This document shows positions 23,009-35,982 of a stretch of 64,000 bases of DNA, piece by piece. Source of the stretch: Aotearoamyces nothofagi. Taxonomy: Eukaryota; Ascomycota; Leotiomycetes; Leotiales; Tympanidaceae. The DNA lies in NCBI GenBank assembly GCA_015345905.1, contig JADDTR010000003.1, forward strand, positions 1,054,001 through 1,118,000. The letters are read 5' to 3'. The notes below the pieces were generated by a model that was given only the letters and a program-made list of their open reading frames with translations, did not search any database and was not told the origin of the DNA. How positions within the stretch are numbered: the first letter of the stretch is position 1; every line of letters begins with the position of its first letter. The translations under genes and the position numbers were made by a program.

Positions 23009-23746
23009 TCATTTGATTACTCGCTCCCACTCGGTCTCACTCTCTTCTTTCCAATAGTTGGTCCCGGAAGACACAAAGCCCATCCTCATCAACACCTTGC
23101 CGCTTCTCTCATTCAGCTTTTCCGTCTCCGCGATGAACCTCCTCACGCCGCGCTCCGCAACCGCCCACCGCATAGCACTCCTCGCAGCTTCAGGGGCAAT
23201 CCCAACCCCCCAGTGCGCCGGCGACACTCCATAGCGAAGCTCCACCATTTCCAGCCAGTGCGGGAAAGGGGCGTCTCCCTCCTCGCGGGCTGGCAGACTC
23301 GTGGTAGTGGCATCTCTGGCCCCGGAATACCCCACCCATTCCACCGCGTCCCAGAACGAGCCGTCGCCTGCCAGCTCCTGCCACTCATCTCCCTCGACTA
23401 TCCGCAACTCCTCGCCCACATCCTCGCCCTCGCGGGCCGGGATGACTCTCCCCTTGCCCTCCCCTCCCCCCTTCCGCAACCCGACGGCCAGATCTGACAT
23501 GCCTCGCAGCGTCCACCGTCCTACGTCTCGCGTAATTGCGGCGAGCATCTCATCGTCGCTCCATTGCCGAGCGGGCAGGTGGTGTCCGAATGCCATGTCG
23601 CAGAACTCTGGTAAGGAGTGCAGATGCTTGAACATAGCGAGGTAGGCCGGGATGGAGATGGCAGTGGGTGTTGGGACGAGGATTAGGCGGGGAGTGAGGA
23701 GGAGAAAGGGGGAGTACGGAGGTGCGGGGGTGATTGAGGCGGTCAT
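23009..23746 (-). CDS. GNAT-family N-acetyltransferase
   Basis: Single exon of 245 residues. It begins with LTPRLILVPT, typical of RimJ/RimL-type GNAT proteins, and has VELRYGVSPAHWGVGIAPEAARSAM (the strand, acetyl-CoA loop and helix region), followed by AETEKLNERSGKVLMRMGF, the classic last helix motif with the conserved Asn. Between them is an insert of about 60 residues rich in Gly, Lys and Glu, longer than in bacterial relatives but common in fungal ones. It probably acetylates an amine on a small molecule or protein terminus; the substrate is unknown. Confidence 0.9.
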   Translation of the reverse strand: MTASITPAPPYSPFLLLTPRLILVPTPTAISIPAYLAMFKHLHSLPEFCDMAFGHHLPARQWSDDEMLAAITRDVGRWTLRGMSDLAVGLRKGGGEGKGRVIPAREGEDVGEELRIVEGDEWQELAGDGSFWDAVEWVGYSGARDATTTSLPAREEGDAPFPHWLEMVELRYGVSPAHWGVGIAPEAARSAMRWAVAERGVRRFIAETEKLNERSGKVLMRMGFVSSGTNYWKEESETEWERVIK

Positions 23747-23984
23747 TTTATATGATGTTGTTGAGAAGTGAAAAGGAACTTATATGCGCCTAGCACTGAT
23801 ACTTAGATTCGGAGTCGCAAAAATGGTAAAATTTTCTCCAGAGATGTTTGCTGTTATCATATCTACTCCCGAGATTCTAGCTCGAAGTACTAATCGCTAT
23901 CTACAACGACGACATCGAGATCAGCTCTAGTTTTAGCCGCGATATCTCCATTCCAGGAACGGAAATTCTGCAAAGCCATGAGTT

Positions 23985-24716
23985 ATGACAACTCCTGACC
24001 TAGTTGCTGTCTTCCCGACCTCAACCGCCGCCTCCACACGCTCCTCCATCGCTTGCCAATCATGCCATGCGCGGAAGGTGAAATGCGACTTCGCTGGCGT
24101 CGGACAGCCGTGCACGCAGTGCCGCAACAACGAGAATTCCTGTGAGATTATGGAGAGGAAGAGATATAGGTGAGCGCGGTGTGGTGGTCGACCCGGAGCA
24201 GTGAAGCTGACGTGCGAGAGACCGCGGAAGAGTAAAGATGTAGCGCGTGCTGCGGGTGCTGGAGAGGCACAGGCTGTAAACGGGACTGGAGAAGCGCAGA
24301 GCAGGCGGAATGAAGATCTGGAGGTGGACGCGGAGGATGGCAGTGCAGAAAACGAACATGGGGTTTTGGAGCCGGACAATGCCATCGGCGTTCCTGGAGT
24401 CTCTCTCGGCGCTATCAACCTGCAAGACGGAGCAGCATTTACAGGTACAGAGGATCAGCCTCAAATGCCGGTTCTTCTGCCCGTTCTAGAGCAACCTGGT
24501 ATCGAGAGACCTACATATGCGTCCTGGGATCTCGAGCCTACACTAGTGCCGTTGATACGGAGTGTCTGCCCGTTCCAGTTCCCCTCTGCTACGGCAAATG
24601 AAAGGTCGTCGAGTACCTGGATATTCCAGGATTTTTCAAAGGGGGAGAGGCGAGATCCTTCAACCGCAGCTGCAGAAGATGCTGCTGGGCCACATCCTCC
24701 ACAGAGAAAGTATTGA
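23985..24716 (+). CDS. Short Zn2Cys6 DNA-binding protein without fungal_trans domain
   Basis: Two exons, 23985-24169 and 24221-24716, joined in phase across a 51-base GTGAGC intron with CTGAC branch point, giving 226 residues. The cluster is at about residues 24-53: ACQSCHARKVKCD, then GQPCTQCRNNENSCE, six cysteines with normal spacing, continuing into basic RKRYRPRKSK. The remaining 160 residues are acidic and low in structure; no fungal_trans domain follows. The protein is therefore much shorter than most of the class (usually 500-900 residues). Either it is naturally short or a later exon was missed. The gene lies 238 bases upstream-divergent from the GNAT gene. Target unknown. Confidence 0.75.
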
Positions 24717-25379
24717 GAATGGCAGAGGTGGGTGGTAGTCTGGGTGAGAAGAATGAGGAAGAGAAAGGGATAGTTTCAGGCGTTATTCTGGTTATATAAA
24801 TATCTAGCACCTGGCATGCAGATTTTATGGGGGGTTGAGGAATAAAGGATTGGGTATTTGGGATTTGGGATTAGACAAGGCATTTGGATATAGATTGCTG
24901 GATTAAAGTTATCTTGTAACTTGTGAGTGGATTATATGAGGCATGTAGATGACAAGCAAGAGAGTTTCACTATCGCCAATAATTGGCGAGAGCTTTTCGG
25001 CCTGCAATACAGTGCCCCATCCTTGAGACTCTCTGAAAGCATTTTACCACACAGTATTACAATTCAGCCAGTGTCTTCTTCATGCCACTTACCTATTATA
25101 TTACATTTAGGGAATCTGCAAATAAAAAAAGCAAGACGCCTTGAAGTAGCCAAGTTGACTCAACCGCCACTGCGGGCCATTCCGCGGTCATCTGACCTCG
25201 TGTCATTAAAACGCGATACCCTAAGCCAGAGTAGGCAGATCGCGACTACAACCTCAGTCGTTAAATGCATAGAAACAGTGAAGAAAACAACAACAAATCC
25301 CAAGATATAGCTGATTCTCGAATCGAAATATACGATCTTCCGATGGAAGCATGTCGGAAGTGTGTTATTAGAGACCCTC
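24717..25379. other. Upstream region of the RecQ gene
   Basis: AT-rich; no gene seen. Probably the helicase promoter and 5' leader. Confidence 0.5.
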
Positions 25380-28300
25380 ATGACTTTGCATAATCTGGAC
25401 GATCATATCTCATGGTTATTGCAAAGTAGACCTGTCCCGCCTACACGCAGGTCTGGTCCAGCATCCGAGGACTCTGCAGCTGCGGTAGAGAGCCTCTATG
25501 CATCTTATCCGAATCCCGAATTGGAATACGAAGATTTGACGCGACGAGGTGGCCAAACGACGCAGCTAGCCTCATCAGCCAATGCCGCCCAGGAATTTGT
25601 ACGGCCAGCTATCCCCTCGAGTGTGCGAGATCTAGAGCGGGAAAGGATACAGGCGCGGCAGGTAGTGCAGGATAATATGGCAAGATTAGCATCGGCAGGG
25701 AAATCGAACCGCCCGACTTTGTTGAGTCAGCACCAGCCGGCTACTCCTGCGTCTACGACAGGCTCGTCGTTATCCGCTTCATGGGCTGCTTCTTTTCGCA
25801 GCAAAGATGGTACGTTTTCGCAAGGCATTGCTTTGGTGGCTACTGATACAATATAGGCACACCATCCAATATACAGTCCGCCAAGATGCTATCTTCCCGG
25901 CCCTCGAAATCTAACTACACACCCCAAACACCTCGACAGACGCCACGCTTCTCCGCTCTCAAAGAAGAGACAGTGGACTCAGTTGATCTCACAGGAGATG
26001 ATGATCCAGGAACAAGTTCGCCGGAGACGTTTGGCGAGCCTCAGAGACTATGGCGTGAAGATTCTGCATCGAGGCCTGAACCTCTGAGAGGGAAGAAGAG
26101 GAAGAGCGATGAAATGGAATTCTACAGAAGAGATCACCACGATGACATGCGGACGCCGGGGAAGGAAAATCACACGCCGGAAGAAGTCTCGCAAGATTTC
26201 GTTGATATTGATACAATAGAGGGTCTTGAAGAGGCCTCGCCGCCTCCGGCATATACTGCTCATCCTTTGGATGCTGGATGTGCGATTAAAGGACCTGATT
26301 CTGTCAAGCATAGTGTCGAGGGACCAGAACAAGAATCCGAGTTTGAGGAAGAGTATAACGTCACGGAGACCATCAGCAGAGTAGAGACTCGCACCAGGAA
26401 AACCTTGAGTCGGAAGCCATCTGCTGGAGAGGGCAGTGTTCCTAGTAGAAAAGAAAGAGTACTACCACAGCCATCATTAATGGAACCTCGAGGCAATTAT
26501 ACCAGTCCAAGAAGATTAGAAGAACTACGAAAACGGGCTTCTCCGGTAAAGGTCTTGCCTATAAAACGACCCGTTTGTCCCTCCATACATGCTTCACAGA
26601 ATCGACAAAACTCCCCACAGGCTAGAGTCATTGAGGACTCTGAAGATGATGAGGAGGATGACGAAAACGACGAATCAGACACTCAGATCGCGAAAGAAAA
26701 TATGTATAGGTCTAGTCCTTTAAAACCGGAAAGCCCTGTGCAACACCCGTTGAACGTGCTGTCTAGGTCTGAGGTGACTTCAGCTCTCAGATCAGTTACA
26801 AGTAATCCTAAGGTGGAACCTTGCAAGCCAGAAAGTTCTTCGCCTACAACTTGCAAGCCCTTGGTTGGAGTCAATGCATCTAAACAAGATAGTATTCCAT
26901 CACCATTCCAATGTGACTCACCGACCAAGATGCTAAACACACTCGTGGAAGTACGTCTTAATTCAAGTCAATCGACGCCGTCGTCTACACTGGGTCCTGA
27001 TGAGAAGCTACTGGTTAGCCGGTACCTGCAAAATCCTTCAGGAATGACGGAGCATCACACTATGCTTGATCAAAAACTTCAGGAAAACAAGGATATGTGT
27101 ATGGAGTTCCTGAACGAGGGTGAAGTCGTACCACCTAATATGAAAGAGCAGCGCCTGCTTCTACTTGGGCAAAAGAAGGCTGCTTCTGCACTTCTTTCAC
27201 TGCATAAAGAACATGATGTTATGAGCAAACGTAAGAAGGAGATAGGAGAAGAGATAATGTTCGCTTTAGATGAGAATGAAGACGTATCTCAGCTAGAGGC
27301 AGCTCTGCTTAGCTTAGGCCAAGATACACGCAGGGCAGAAGCTCAGATTGGACAACTTCTTTACGGTGCCGGTGCCGTCGAGTACAATTTTCTTGAGAAC
27401 TTTCTTAATGGCAAATATACTACTCCACCTGCTCGATCAAATCCTGGAAATAGAAATATTGGGAATCCTCAGGTTATACATCAAACTCAAATGCCTACGG
27501 TGCATCCAGGACCAGCGCTTAGCTTCAATGCTGGACAAGATGAGCCCTCTAGGCAATCAAACTGGCAAGGCGATCAGCAAGGCTATTCGACTGCTGCTAA
27601 GGCCCATCCGAAGGCGGTGCTTCATACCCAGGAATCATTTAATAGCATGATTCAAACCCCTCGCCCTGCTAGACTATGGGAATCCAACTTGGAGAATATA
27701 GCACCATCTAACAATTTCGATCATGAGTTTCCAGATGACTTCGAAGACGAGGAAGATATGCTAGGCTCTTTTGAAGCTCTTCCTCCTCAGAAACAGATCG
27801 ACCCCTTTGACGAGGATTATGGGGATATCGATGATGATGATGAGATGCTAGAGCTTGCTGAGAATTTTGAGCGGCGTCAGCCCTCGGGCCACCCTAAGTC
27901 TTCGCTAACTCGAGGCATGGCCCCGTCTTCCGTCAAGGTGGAGACAACCTCTAAAACACCAAAGTCTAAATCGACTAAGAATATGTCCCTCCCTGTAAAT
28001 CCGGGGCGTGCAGATATGATGAGACATTCGTGGTCCGACGATGTCAAGAAGGCCCTTAAAGATCGTTTCCATCTTCGGGGTTTCCGTGAAAACCAACTCC
28101 AGGCTATCAACGCCACTCTGAGTGGTAAGGACGCATTCGTACTAATGCCTACCGGGGGTGGGAAATCACTCTGCTATCAATTGCCTGCTGTCATCCAGTC
28201 AGGGAAGACTAATGGCGTTACCGTCGTCATCTCGCCTCTTCTCAGTTTGATGCAAGATCAAGTGGAGCATCTCAAAAATCTTAATATTCAAGCTTTCCTT

Positions 28301-30839
28301 ATCAACAGTGAAGTGACAACCGAGTATCGGAATACGGTTATGCAAGGCCTTCGGTCACCGCATCCTGAAGGATTCGTTGAATTGCTTTACGTTACACCTG
28401 AGATGATCACTAAAAGTCAAGCTCTGCTCAACGCATTTTCTACCTTGCACCAGAGACGTAAGCTGGCGAGGATTGTGATCGACGAGGCTCATTGCGTGAG
28501 TCAGTGGGGACATGACTTTCGTCCCGATTACAAGGCTCTTGGAGAGATAAGACAGCGTTTTCCAGATGTGCCAGTCATAGCACTTACAGCCACAGCCACA
28601 GAGAATGTAAAAGTGGACGTTATTCATAACCTTGGAATGACAGGCTGTGAAGTCTTTTCTCAGAGCTTCAATCGACCTAATTTGACGTACGCTGTTCGCC
28701 CGAAGGGGAAGAAGAATGAGTTAATGGATAGTATAGCAAAAACTATCACGGAAAAGTTCAAGGGTCAGACTGGCATCATCTATACATTGTCTCGAAATAA
28801 CTGCGAGACAATTGCTAAGCAGCTTCGCGATCAATACAACATCAAAGCACATCATTATCATGCCCACATGCCGTCTGAAGAAAAGCAGCAGGTCCAAAGA
28901 GATTGGCAAGCTGGCAAATGGGATGTTGTTGTAGCTACGATTGCTTTTGGGATGGGTATTGACAAAGCTGATGTTCGTTTTGTAATCCATCATACAATCC
29001 CGAAAAGCTTGGAGGGTTATTACCAGGAGACTGGGAGAGCCGGTCGAGACGGAAAGAAGTCTGAGTGCTATCTCTACTACGGATACCAGGACACCATCAT
29101 CCTTAGGAAATTCATTAAGGATGGCGACGGAAGCATCGAACAGAAAGAGCGGCAACGAAACATGCTCGATAGGGTCGTCCAGTATTGTGAAAACAGAAGC
29201 GATTGCCGCAGAGCGGAAGTTCTAAACTACTTCGGTGAAGCATTTCGTAAGGAAGACTGCAACCACACTTGTGATAATTGCAATTCCGATAGCGTTTTTG
29301 AAACCCATGATGTGACGAATGTTGCGCAGTCAGCCTTGAAAGTTGTCCGACAATTGGAAAAAGACAACTTAACAATAACCCAGGGCGTCGATATACTCCG
29401 CGGTTGCAAATCACTGAAGATCAAGCAAATGAATTATGAATCTGTCGAAGGATATGGTGTAGTGAGCAATATTGTAAAGGACGAGGTCGAACGAGTCTTC
29501 TATCGACTACTTAGTGAGAACGCTCTTACAGAGTATAACATAGTCAATAGGGCAGGGTTCGCTTCTCAGTATCTCAAAGTAAGTCTTCTGTCACTTCATG
29601 ATTTCATAGTCTTAGCTAACGATACAGATTGGGCCTAACTGCCGTGATTTTCTCACCGGGCGACGTAAGTTGAAACTACAAGTAAGGGTTTCACCATCAG
29701 GCCCGAAGACGAAAGGTCTAAAGAAAATAAATGTTGCCAAATCTGGTACCGGAGTTTCCGCGGCTTTGGACATGGCCACATACCCTCAATCAACAAATGT
29801 CTCCTCGCCGGTTCATGCTGCGGTACGGAGAAGGAAGGCCAAGAATCCATACGTTGACGATGAAGCTGAAGATGATGGCGAGGAAGAACTAGATATGCGT
29901 GGGTATGCTCGTGATGGATTTGTGACCTCTGATCATGAAAGTTCCGAGGACGACTTTGAACCTGTCAGAGAGGGTAAGCAATCTACTTGGTTGAAGCCGA
30001 AATCACAACTAGGACCACCCATCACGAGTGATCTGCGGATGACTGAAGCCAACGTTTCCGCAATACACCAAGGAGTCATACATGAATTTGTGCACGAAGC
30101 TAAGAAGCTAGAGGAGAATATTCGGTTCGAAAAAGGCTTGCGGAAACCTCTCTTTAATGAGCATGACTTTAGAGAGATGTCCATCAATTGGACCACGAAC
30201 CTTGATGATATGCTCGAGATTCGAGGTATTAATGTGGGCAAAGTACGTCAATTCGGTGCAAGATTCATACCAATGATCAAACGTTATCATGCAAGCTACG
30301 ACGCAATGATGAATCAAGAAGAAGACAGAGATATCGATCGAAACCATCAGAACGTCATCGATCTCGTTAGCGACGAAGAAGAGGAAGACGATCCCGAAGA
30401 TGAGGACATGTCTCAGGATGAACCGAATAGCAAATACTTCATCTCGGCTGAGACTAGGGAATTCAATGAAAGAGTGGCCCAGGCTGCTGCAATGCCAAAG
30501 ACACAGTCAACACGCACTATGTCTCAGGAACCGAAGAAGAGCTATCGCGGTAGAGGTGGAGCACTCCGCGGCTCGGGATCTGGCAGAGGCAGTCGTGGCG
30601 GGTCCAAGAGAGGAAGCCGTAAAGGCTCGGGTGGTAGCGGGAGCGGTAGCGCTGGCTTTCCTAGAGCCAGAGGTGCAAGTGCGGGCGTTACAAAGAGGAG
30701 GGCATCAGGTAACAGGCCGAGCAATGGGAGCTCGGCGTCAGCTGATAACGGCAGCCTATTTCAGAAATTTCGCAGGAAGGGCCCTGGTGGCGGAGCCGGC
30801 GGGGGAGGGCTCGGTAGCATTGGCATGATGCCACATTAG
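25380..30839 (+). CDS. SGS1: RecQ helicase of the BLM/Sgs1 type
   Basis: Three exons: 25380-25809, 25857-29578 and 29628-30839, in phase, giving 1787 residues. The N-terminus starts MTLHNLDDHISWLL, taken as the start because it resembles other fungal homologues. The first 880 residues are acidic and disordered, where Top3/Rmi1 and repair partners bind in Sgs1. The helicase core follows: Walker A MPTGGGKSLCY (about residue 908), SPLLSLMQDQ, DEAHCVSQWGHDFR (about 1018), ALTATAT and TGRAGRDGKKS (about 1203). A zinc-binding RQC part follows with the four-cysteine set ending CNHTCDNCNS, then a winged helix, an HRDC-like region near 1530-1610, and a Gly/Arg/Ser-rich basic tail. It resolves recombination intermediates with topoisomerase III in the nucleus. 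Homologues are A. nidulans MusN and Neurospora QDE-3. The second intron (29579-29627) is supported by restoring YLK-IGPN and FLTGRRKLKL. Confidence 0.95.
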
Positions 30840-31211
30840 ATACCTCTTTGTCTGGCTTGGGTTGGGTTTGCTCATTGTCAGCGGGGCTTGGCGAACTTTG
30901 GAGTTTAAATAGATGCATGAATGATTGTGACGACAGCTCATGAATGGATATTTTTGTTCATCAACGTCCATCCCCGCCCTGCCACAAGGCGTTTATACAT
31001 ATTATTACATTTGCACTTTGACCTCCGTCTGAGGGCACGGAATGAGTTATGCACCAGCGCCATGATATTCTAATCATATTCTCCCAAGGTATCTTCGCTT
31101 TAATGATCCATCTTCGTCCATCGCCGCTCCCAAACGCCAGTTCGTGGGATTCCATGCTAGCCCGCCATTGTTTTTGTACTTTTGGCTTGCAGATCCGATT
31201 CCAATACTCAG
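30840..31211. other. Intergenic between converging genes
   Basis: 3' flanks of the RecQ and metallo-beta-lactamase-fold genes; no gene seen. Confidence 0.5.
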
Positions 31212-32276
31212 CTACCCAAGCCTTATATCTTCCCCAACACCGAGTACCACGACCTCGGTGCCCGTCCGCTGTTCTGGGAACTTCTCGCTCCTAGGGCTGA
31301 CCGCCTCCTCGACTTCTTCCTTAGGGAATTTCCTGGTTGTGAGAGGCCAGCTAGCGAATCCTTTAGTGTTTTTATCCCCATCGTGTGCACTGATCCAATA
31401 TTTGGCCAGTAAATTCAGAGCAATCTCGGATCCTCCGGGGAAACCAGACAAGATATTTCCTCCAAGCCACCAAGTATTATCGCTTCTATCAAAGCAGTGA
31501 AGCAGTACCGTCAGGGGTAGAGCCGCTTCAAAGACAAGATGTGATGTCACGTAGGGTTGTAGGGACTTGTAGTTCAGTCCATGAGGGGAGTAAATGACCG
31601 AGATCGCTCGAGAACTAGGATTCGAGATCCGCGTTTCATACGACCCAGATGTCATGGGCGACGCTGGCGGAGTGAGAGGAAGGTAGGCAAGAGGGTTGTC
31701 TGACATGAAGCAGGGAGCACGATATGTTATGCCAACAGCTGTATGAAGGCCAGTGATGTCATGTTTCTGGGTGATAAAGGCAATCGTTATTTCACCAGGT
31801 ATGCCCATTAGGTTGTTTGCTGGGAGGATAATGCGGTGGACAGTCGGGTTTCGTTGGGTACGGGACTGAGAACTGTCCTTCCACTTTCGGAAAGGAACGA
31901 CCTTGGACGGATCGAAATGTTTCCAGCTGCGGATTCTCTTGGCCGCAGACGGTTCGGCGAGAATAGTAGCCCTACTAGACGCAGAGAGACTTTTGAGGGT
32001 TGCTTCGTGACAGTGGTCCGTCTTGTCCTGACTGATTATGACGAGGTCCGGTTCTGGAAGTTCCTCGAGGGATTCAACGCACGAAGGCACTTTGTGACTA
32101 GAGATGGAGAACTTGGGATGCCATATTGTCGACGTTCCCGACAGCCACGGGTCGAGGAGTATGGTGAAGGCGTAGGGAGAGGGACCCCGAGAAGACGAGG
32201 ATGGTTGTGGCTGTTGAGGTTCGAAGGTGAGGAGGAAGGAAGCATCAGCATTGAGGTGCTTAACGGTCAAGGACAT
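31212..32276 (-). CDS. Metallo-beta-lactamase-fold protein, fungal family with altered metal motif
   Basis: Single exon of 354 residues. The N-terminus (SLTVKHLNADASFLLTF, then ILLDPWLSG) is the usual start of UlaG-like metallo-beta-lactamase-fold proteins, in which a DPW loop follows the second strand. The metal motif HxHxDH appears as ISQDKTDHCH: the DHxH half is kept and the first His pair is replaced by Gln and Lys. Later strands (IYSPHGLNY, LLHCFDRSDNTWWLGGNILSGFPGG) fit the fold. The end is a charged tail. Homologues are common in filamentous fungi and uncharacterised. Activity may be lost or use a different metal site. The start at 32276 is the first in-frame ATG before the conserved strand. 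Confidence 0.78.
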   Translation of the reverse strand: MSLTVKHLNADASFLLTFEPQQPQPSSSSRGPSPYAFTILLDPWLSGTSTIWHPKFSISSHKVPSCVESLEELPEPDLVIISQDKTDHCHEATLKSLSASSRATILAEPSAAKRIRSWKHFDPSKVVPFRKWKDSSQSRTQRNPTVHRIILPANNLMGIPGEITIAFITQKHDITGLHTAVGITYRAPCFMSDNPLAYLPLTPPASPMTSGSYETRISNPSSRAISVIYSPHGLNYKSLQPYVTSHLVFEAALPLTVLLHCFDRSDNTWWLGGNILSGFPGGSEIALNLLAKYWISAHDGDKNTKGFASWPLTTRKFPKEEVEEAVSPRSEKFPEQRTGTEVVVLGVGEDIRLG

Positions 32277-35200
32277 CTTCGAAGCACTGGATGATACGAT
32301 CGAGAAGCGCTGTAAATGTCATAGTCCTATGGGGCGCAGAAGATGGGGAGGAGAGGTCCTTTTCCTGTGGTGATACAGAGAAAGGCAAGCTCATGGAAGA
32401 TGGGGACGATGTAAGGTAGCTGTAGATGGACATCATGCTGCTAGTAAGAACGACATGCCAGCAGAGCAGGTGGTCGGAGAGGGACACGGCATTCATAAGA
32501 TGAATATCCTCAAAGCCGTTGGCTGCAATAGGGCAGACGTGGATAAGGTATGCGCTCTACAGTAGAAGGTCCTTCAGGTAGGGGAGGGGAGGCGCTGGCA
32601 ACGGGCAAGCAAGCACGCGGACACGCAGACACGCAGCTGCCCAGGGGCCCAGGGGCCCCGGATCTAGATTGATTGGCAATCTCAGCAGGGTTGCAGCAGG
32701 GCGCGCAGGGCTGTGGCAGGGCAGTTAGGCTGTTCGCAGGCCCTCTACCGGCCCTCTACCGGCCCTCTACAGCGCTGGACAGTGGAGACGGGCCGCAAGT
32801 CCCCACACACGCTCGCCAACACCTGCACTCGCTATTCTGCTCGCCCGCCGTCACTACCATCACTGAACATCACTGAACACCACTAAACACCACTAAACAC
32901 CACTAACAGTGCCTGGACGGCACAAACTGCCGTTTTTCGAGCATTCTCCTCAGGTAATGTACTGTACATACTTTCCGTGAGGTACTACGATGCTTTGGTC
33001 ATCACTGCTCACGCTTCAGGCTGCCTCTTGCTATGTGATTGATGCTCTAAGCTAAGAAGACAGCAGCAGCTCCTCAAAGATGCAAAGATACTCGAATGGT
33101 CGCAGACTGGATTTGCCAAGGTAGCTAGCTATTGAAGGGCTGACGGCCTACTTCGTATTGAAGCATCCCCATCACTGCAGAGGCAGCTCGTGAACAGTAC
33201 ACTGTACTCCGTACTCGAATACTCGAATGCACACACGCAACGAGAGCATTACTGTATTCCCAAAGCTGAAACCCAATCGATGGCTTTCAAGGGTCCCGCG
33301 AGCCCTGAAAAAAAAAATTGCACTGGACAGCAGGTCCCGTACTCCTTCCCGGGGACCCCAGAAGAGAAAAAGAAAACAAAAAGAGACCTGGCATGGTGGC
33401 ATCTCAACCATCCTCGCCCAACCTACCACGACGATTCGCCCGTCCGTCCAAATTATTGTCGCTGGAAGCGAAATGTACTGTAACATCACTCCGGCCTGGC
33501 TTACGATTCGCGAATTGCGACAGGGTGCGAAGTGCGGTGGGACATATTCTAGCTAGCATTCCTACTCAAATAAGTACCTATCCGTTATTATTAATAAGAG
33601 GAACAGAAATATTCAGGAGTACAAATATTCATGTATGTACCTTACTTGTACTCGGCAGTTCATCCACTTACAAGTACCCTATTTTGCTCCTTATCACGAA
33701 TCATGATCAAGGGGCAGTCGACAAGCAGCATGTACTGAGCCTTCTGCAACGGCGACCGCTTTAGTACCTTACCTACCTAGGATGTTGCAGAACCACGGCC
33801 GTGGCCACAGGTCCTGGCTGGACCCAGATTCCTGTCTCCGGTTGAACCTTACTTTTGCCCCTAATTGACCTTGGCCTGAGGGTGAGAAGGTCTCAGCCCG
33901 CGAGATGCGATCACATGACTTTTGGTTCAAGTTGAACGCAGTGGGCGAAGCAAGGGAGGCGTGGGAAGTCTGAAGGAGGATATCTCAATTCTTAACGCCC
34001 AATACAGCGACACTCCAGGACTCTAGTACGTACAATTACTCTATATATTGTGCTGGCTTGGGCAAGCTTCACGGGCTACTCAGGAACAGGTGCAGAGACT
34101 GAAGACTACGACTAGCTCTCTACCATTTCTCACCCTACATATCCATCTTAATGCCTTGATCTCTGACCGTAGGTACAATGTATAATATCCTGTGATATGC
34201 TGCGACCGGAAACGATCCGGATTCGGTCGCGAGTCGACGTCTGGGTCCCGGTCCCGGCGGCGCATTCTTCGATTGGCAGCTAGCAGCCGTCATTGTTTGT
34301 TTCAGCCTGGAAGACCAGTCACCCTCAATGCTCGAAACGGTGCGCAAGCTGGGCAGGTCTATTTCGATCTGTCTGGCTGATTGTTTACTTTATTATACCC
34401 GGCCATACCGCCATACATGCATACATACATGCATACCCCTACCTGCCTTAGAATCTAATCAAGTCACCTGATACTCGCCACTGCTGCCTTACTTACCTCC
34501 CCAAGGCCAGCTTCCATGATGCCCGAAGTGGATCAAACAGCTCTAGGGGCTTGAGCCGTGGCGGGTATGGGCCCCGTAACAAGGTCCCAAGGCGATACTT
34601 CGTAAAGTACTTCGTAAAGGAAGAGACTCGGCTTCGTACTTTGGACGTGAAATACAACCGTGGGTATTTTACGACATCGACCAGCGCCCCGGTTATGCCG
34701 TATGGCCGTCTAAGACATTCCCCCGCGAGACCACAGACCTTTCACCGGCCCTTATCGATTGCTGTCGAGATTGTACACGACAGGCCATTTCTGCCCGTGC
34801 ATGGAGTACTGTGTGCGAGAGTACGTCCGTGGTGGGCATACATGGTGCAGTCAGTCAGCCAGTCGGTTGAGTCGAGCAGAGTACGGACGGATACAGGTCC
34901 CCATCCAATGCCATGATCGCCCTGGCGCTGGCCTGGTTTGGGCCCATACCAACCTAACAGAACCTTTCTTCAGCGAGCTCGCCCAGCTTGTTGTCCCCAC
35001 GCACGCACGTACGTACAGCTTCCCATTCGCTGCTGCAGATCCCGCCTGCTACTCTGCTACCATTGTGATTGGATTGCTGTCACGATATATACCGTACCTC
35101 CTGGAACCTGTTGGGAGACGGTATGGAGCAGGCAAGGTATGTACTGTATGTACAGATACATACTATCCGATACGTAGTATGCAATGCCAGAGCGAGGAGC

Positions 35201-35982
35201 ATCGAGAGCTACGAGGATAGTACGGCACCTTCACCGGCCAAGGGTACTGACTGCAGTAAGGTGCTGCGGCACTACTGAGGTGCTCACCAGTACCGTGGTG
35301 TTTCGGATGTGGGGTGCTCTATCCATCCGTTGCTCTCTGAGTCCTCGGACTCGGTAATGCTGCCTACGTACATATATACCGCGTGTCTACTCGATACGTG
35401 TGTCTATATATATATATATATGTATGTATATATGCGTAGGAGTGGTGAGGCACGTACTTGGGGTTTGCATTCGCGTTTGCAATAGGCAATCGGTCTTGTC
35501 CCGTCGGAACCATTTGCGTTGGGACAACCGCCGCTTTCGTCGGTCTTTGTGTGTTCCAGCACGCTTCCTCCTCGTTAACCGCCAAACCCGTTACTCGTTA
35601 CGGCGCCGTCACCGTACGGTGCGCACAGGCAAAGTCCTCGCAGTTCGTTCGGCTAATGGTCAGGTCAATCCAAGCTCCCCACTATTTGCGATAGGGAGCT
35701 CTGCCCAGCTTGCTTGCCCCTCGCGGATGCTGCTCACCACCCTTCCTGCCCTTCTGCTTTGTGACTTGACTGACTGCACACCCGGTGCCACACACATCCG
35801 CTTCTTCAAACACCAATCGTATGAAACAACTCAATCTAGGAGACCCCTCTGAGCTCACGTCGTGATCCTCAGACTCGGCCATGCGAAGCTGTATCGTTGC
35901 TATCGACATCAATTGACGCTGCAGCTTTTATCGCATTATCCCTCTTCGCCGTGCTTTATCGCATGGTGGGGTCGACTTGGCA
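32277..35982. other. Second gene-free island, 3.7 kb
   Basis: Contains CTCTACCGGCC copies near 32743-32769, CACTAAACAC copies near 32860-32905, CATACATG repeats near 34410-34440, a (TA)n stretch at about 35405-35430, and many GTAC-rich short palindromes. No open stretch shows a domain or a splice-linked series. The last few hundred bases should hold the RING-gene promoter. Confidence 0.55.

Noticed and set aside
28355-29155. Antisense open stretches in the RecQ gene
   Set aside because: Mirror frames of a strongly conserved helicase; no independent coding signal.
33190-33764. Overlapping open stretches in the second island
   Set aside because: Low-complexity, several frames open together, no splice signals linking them.
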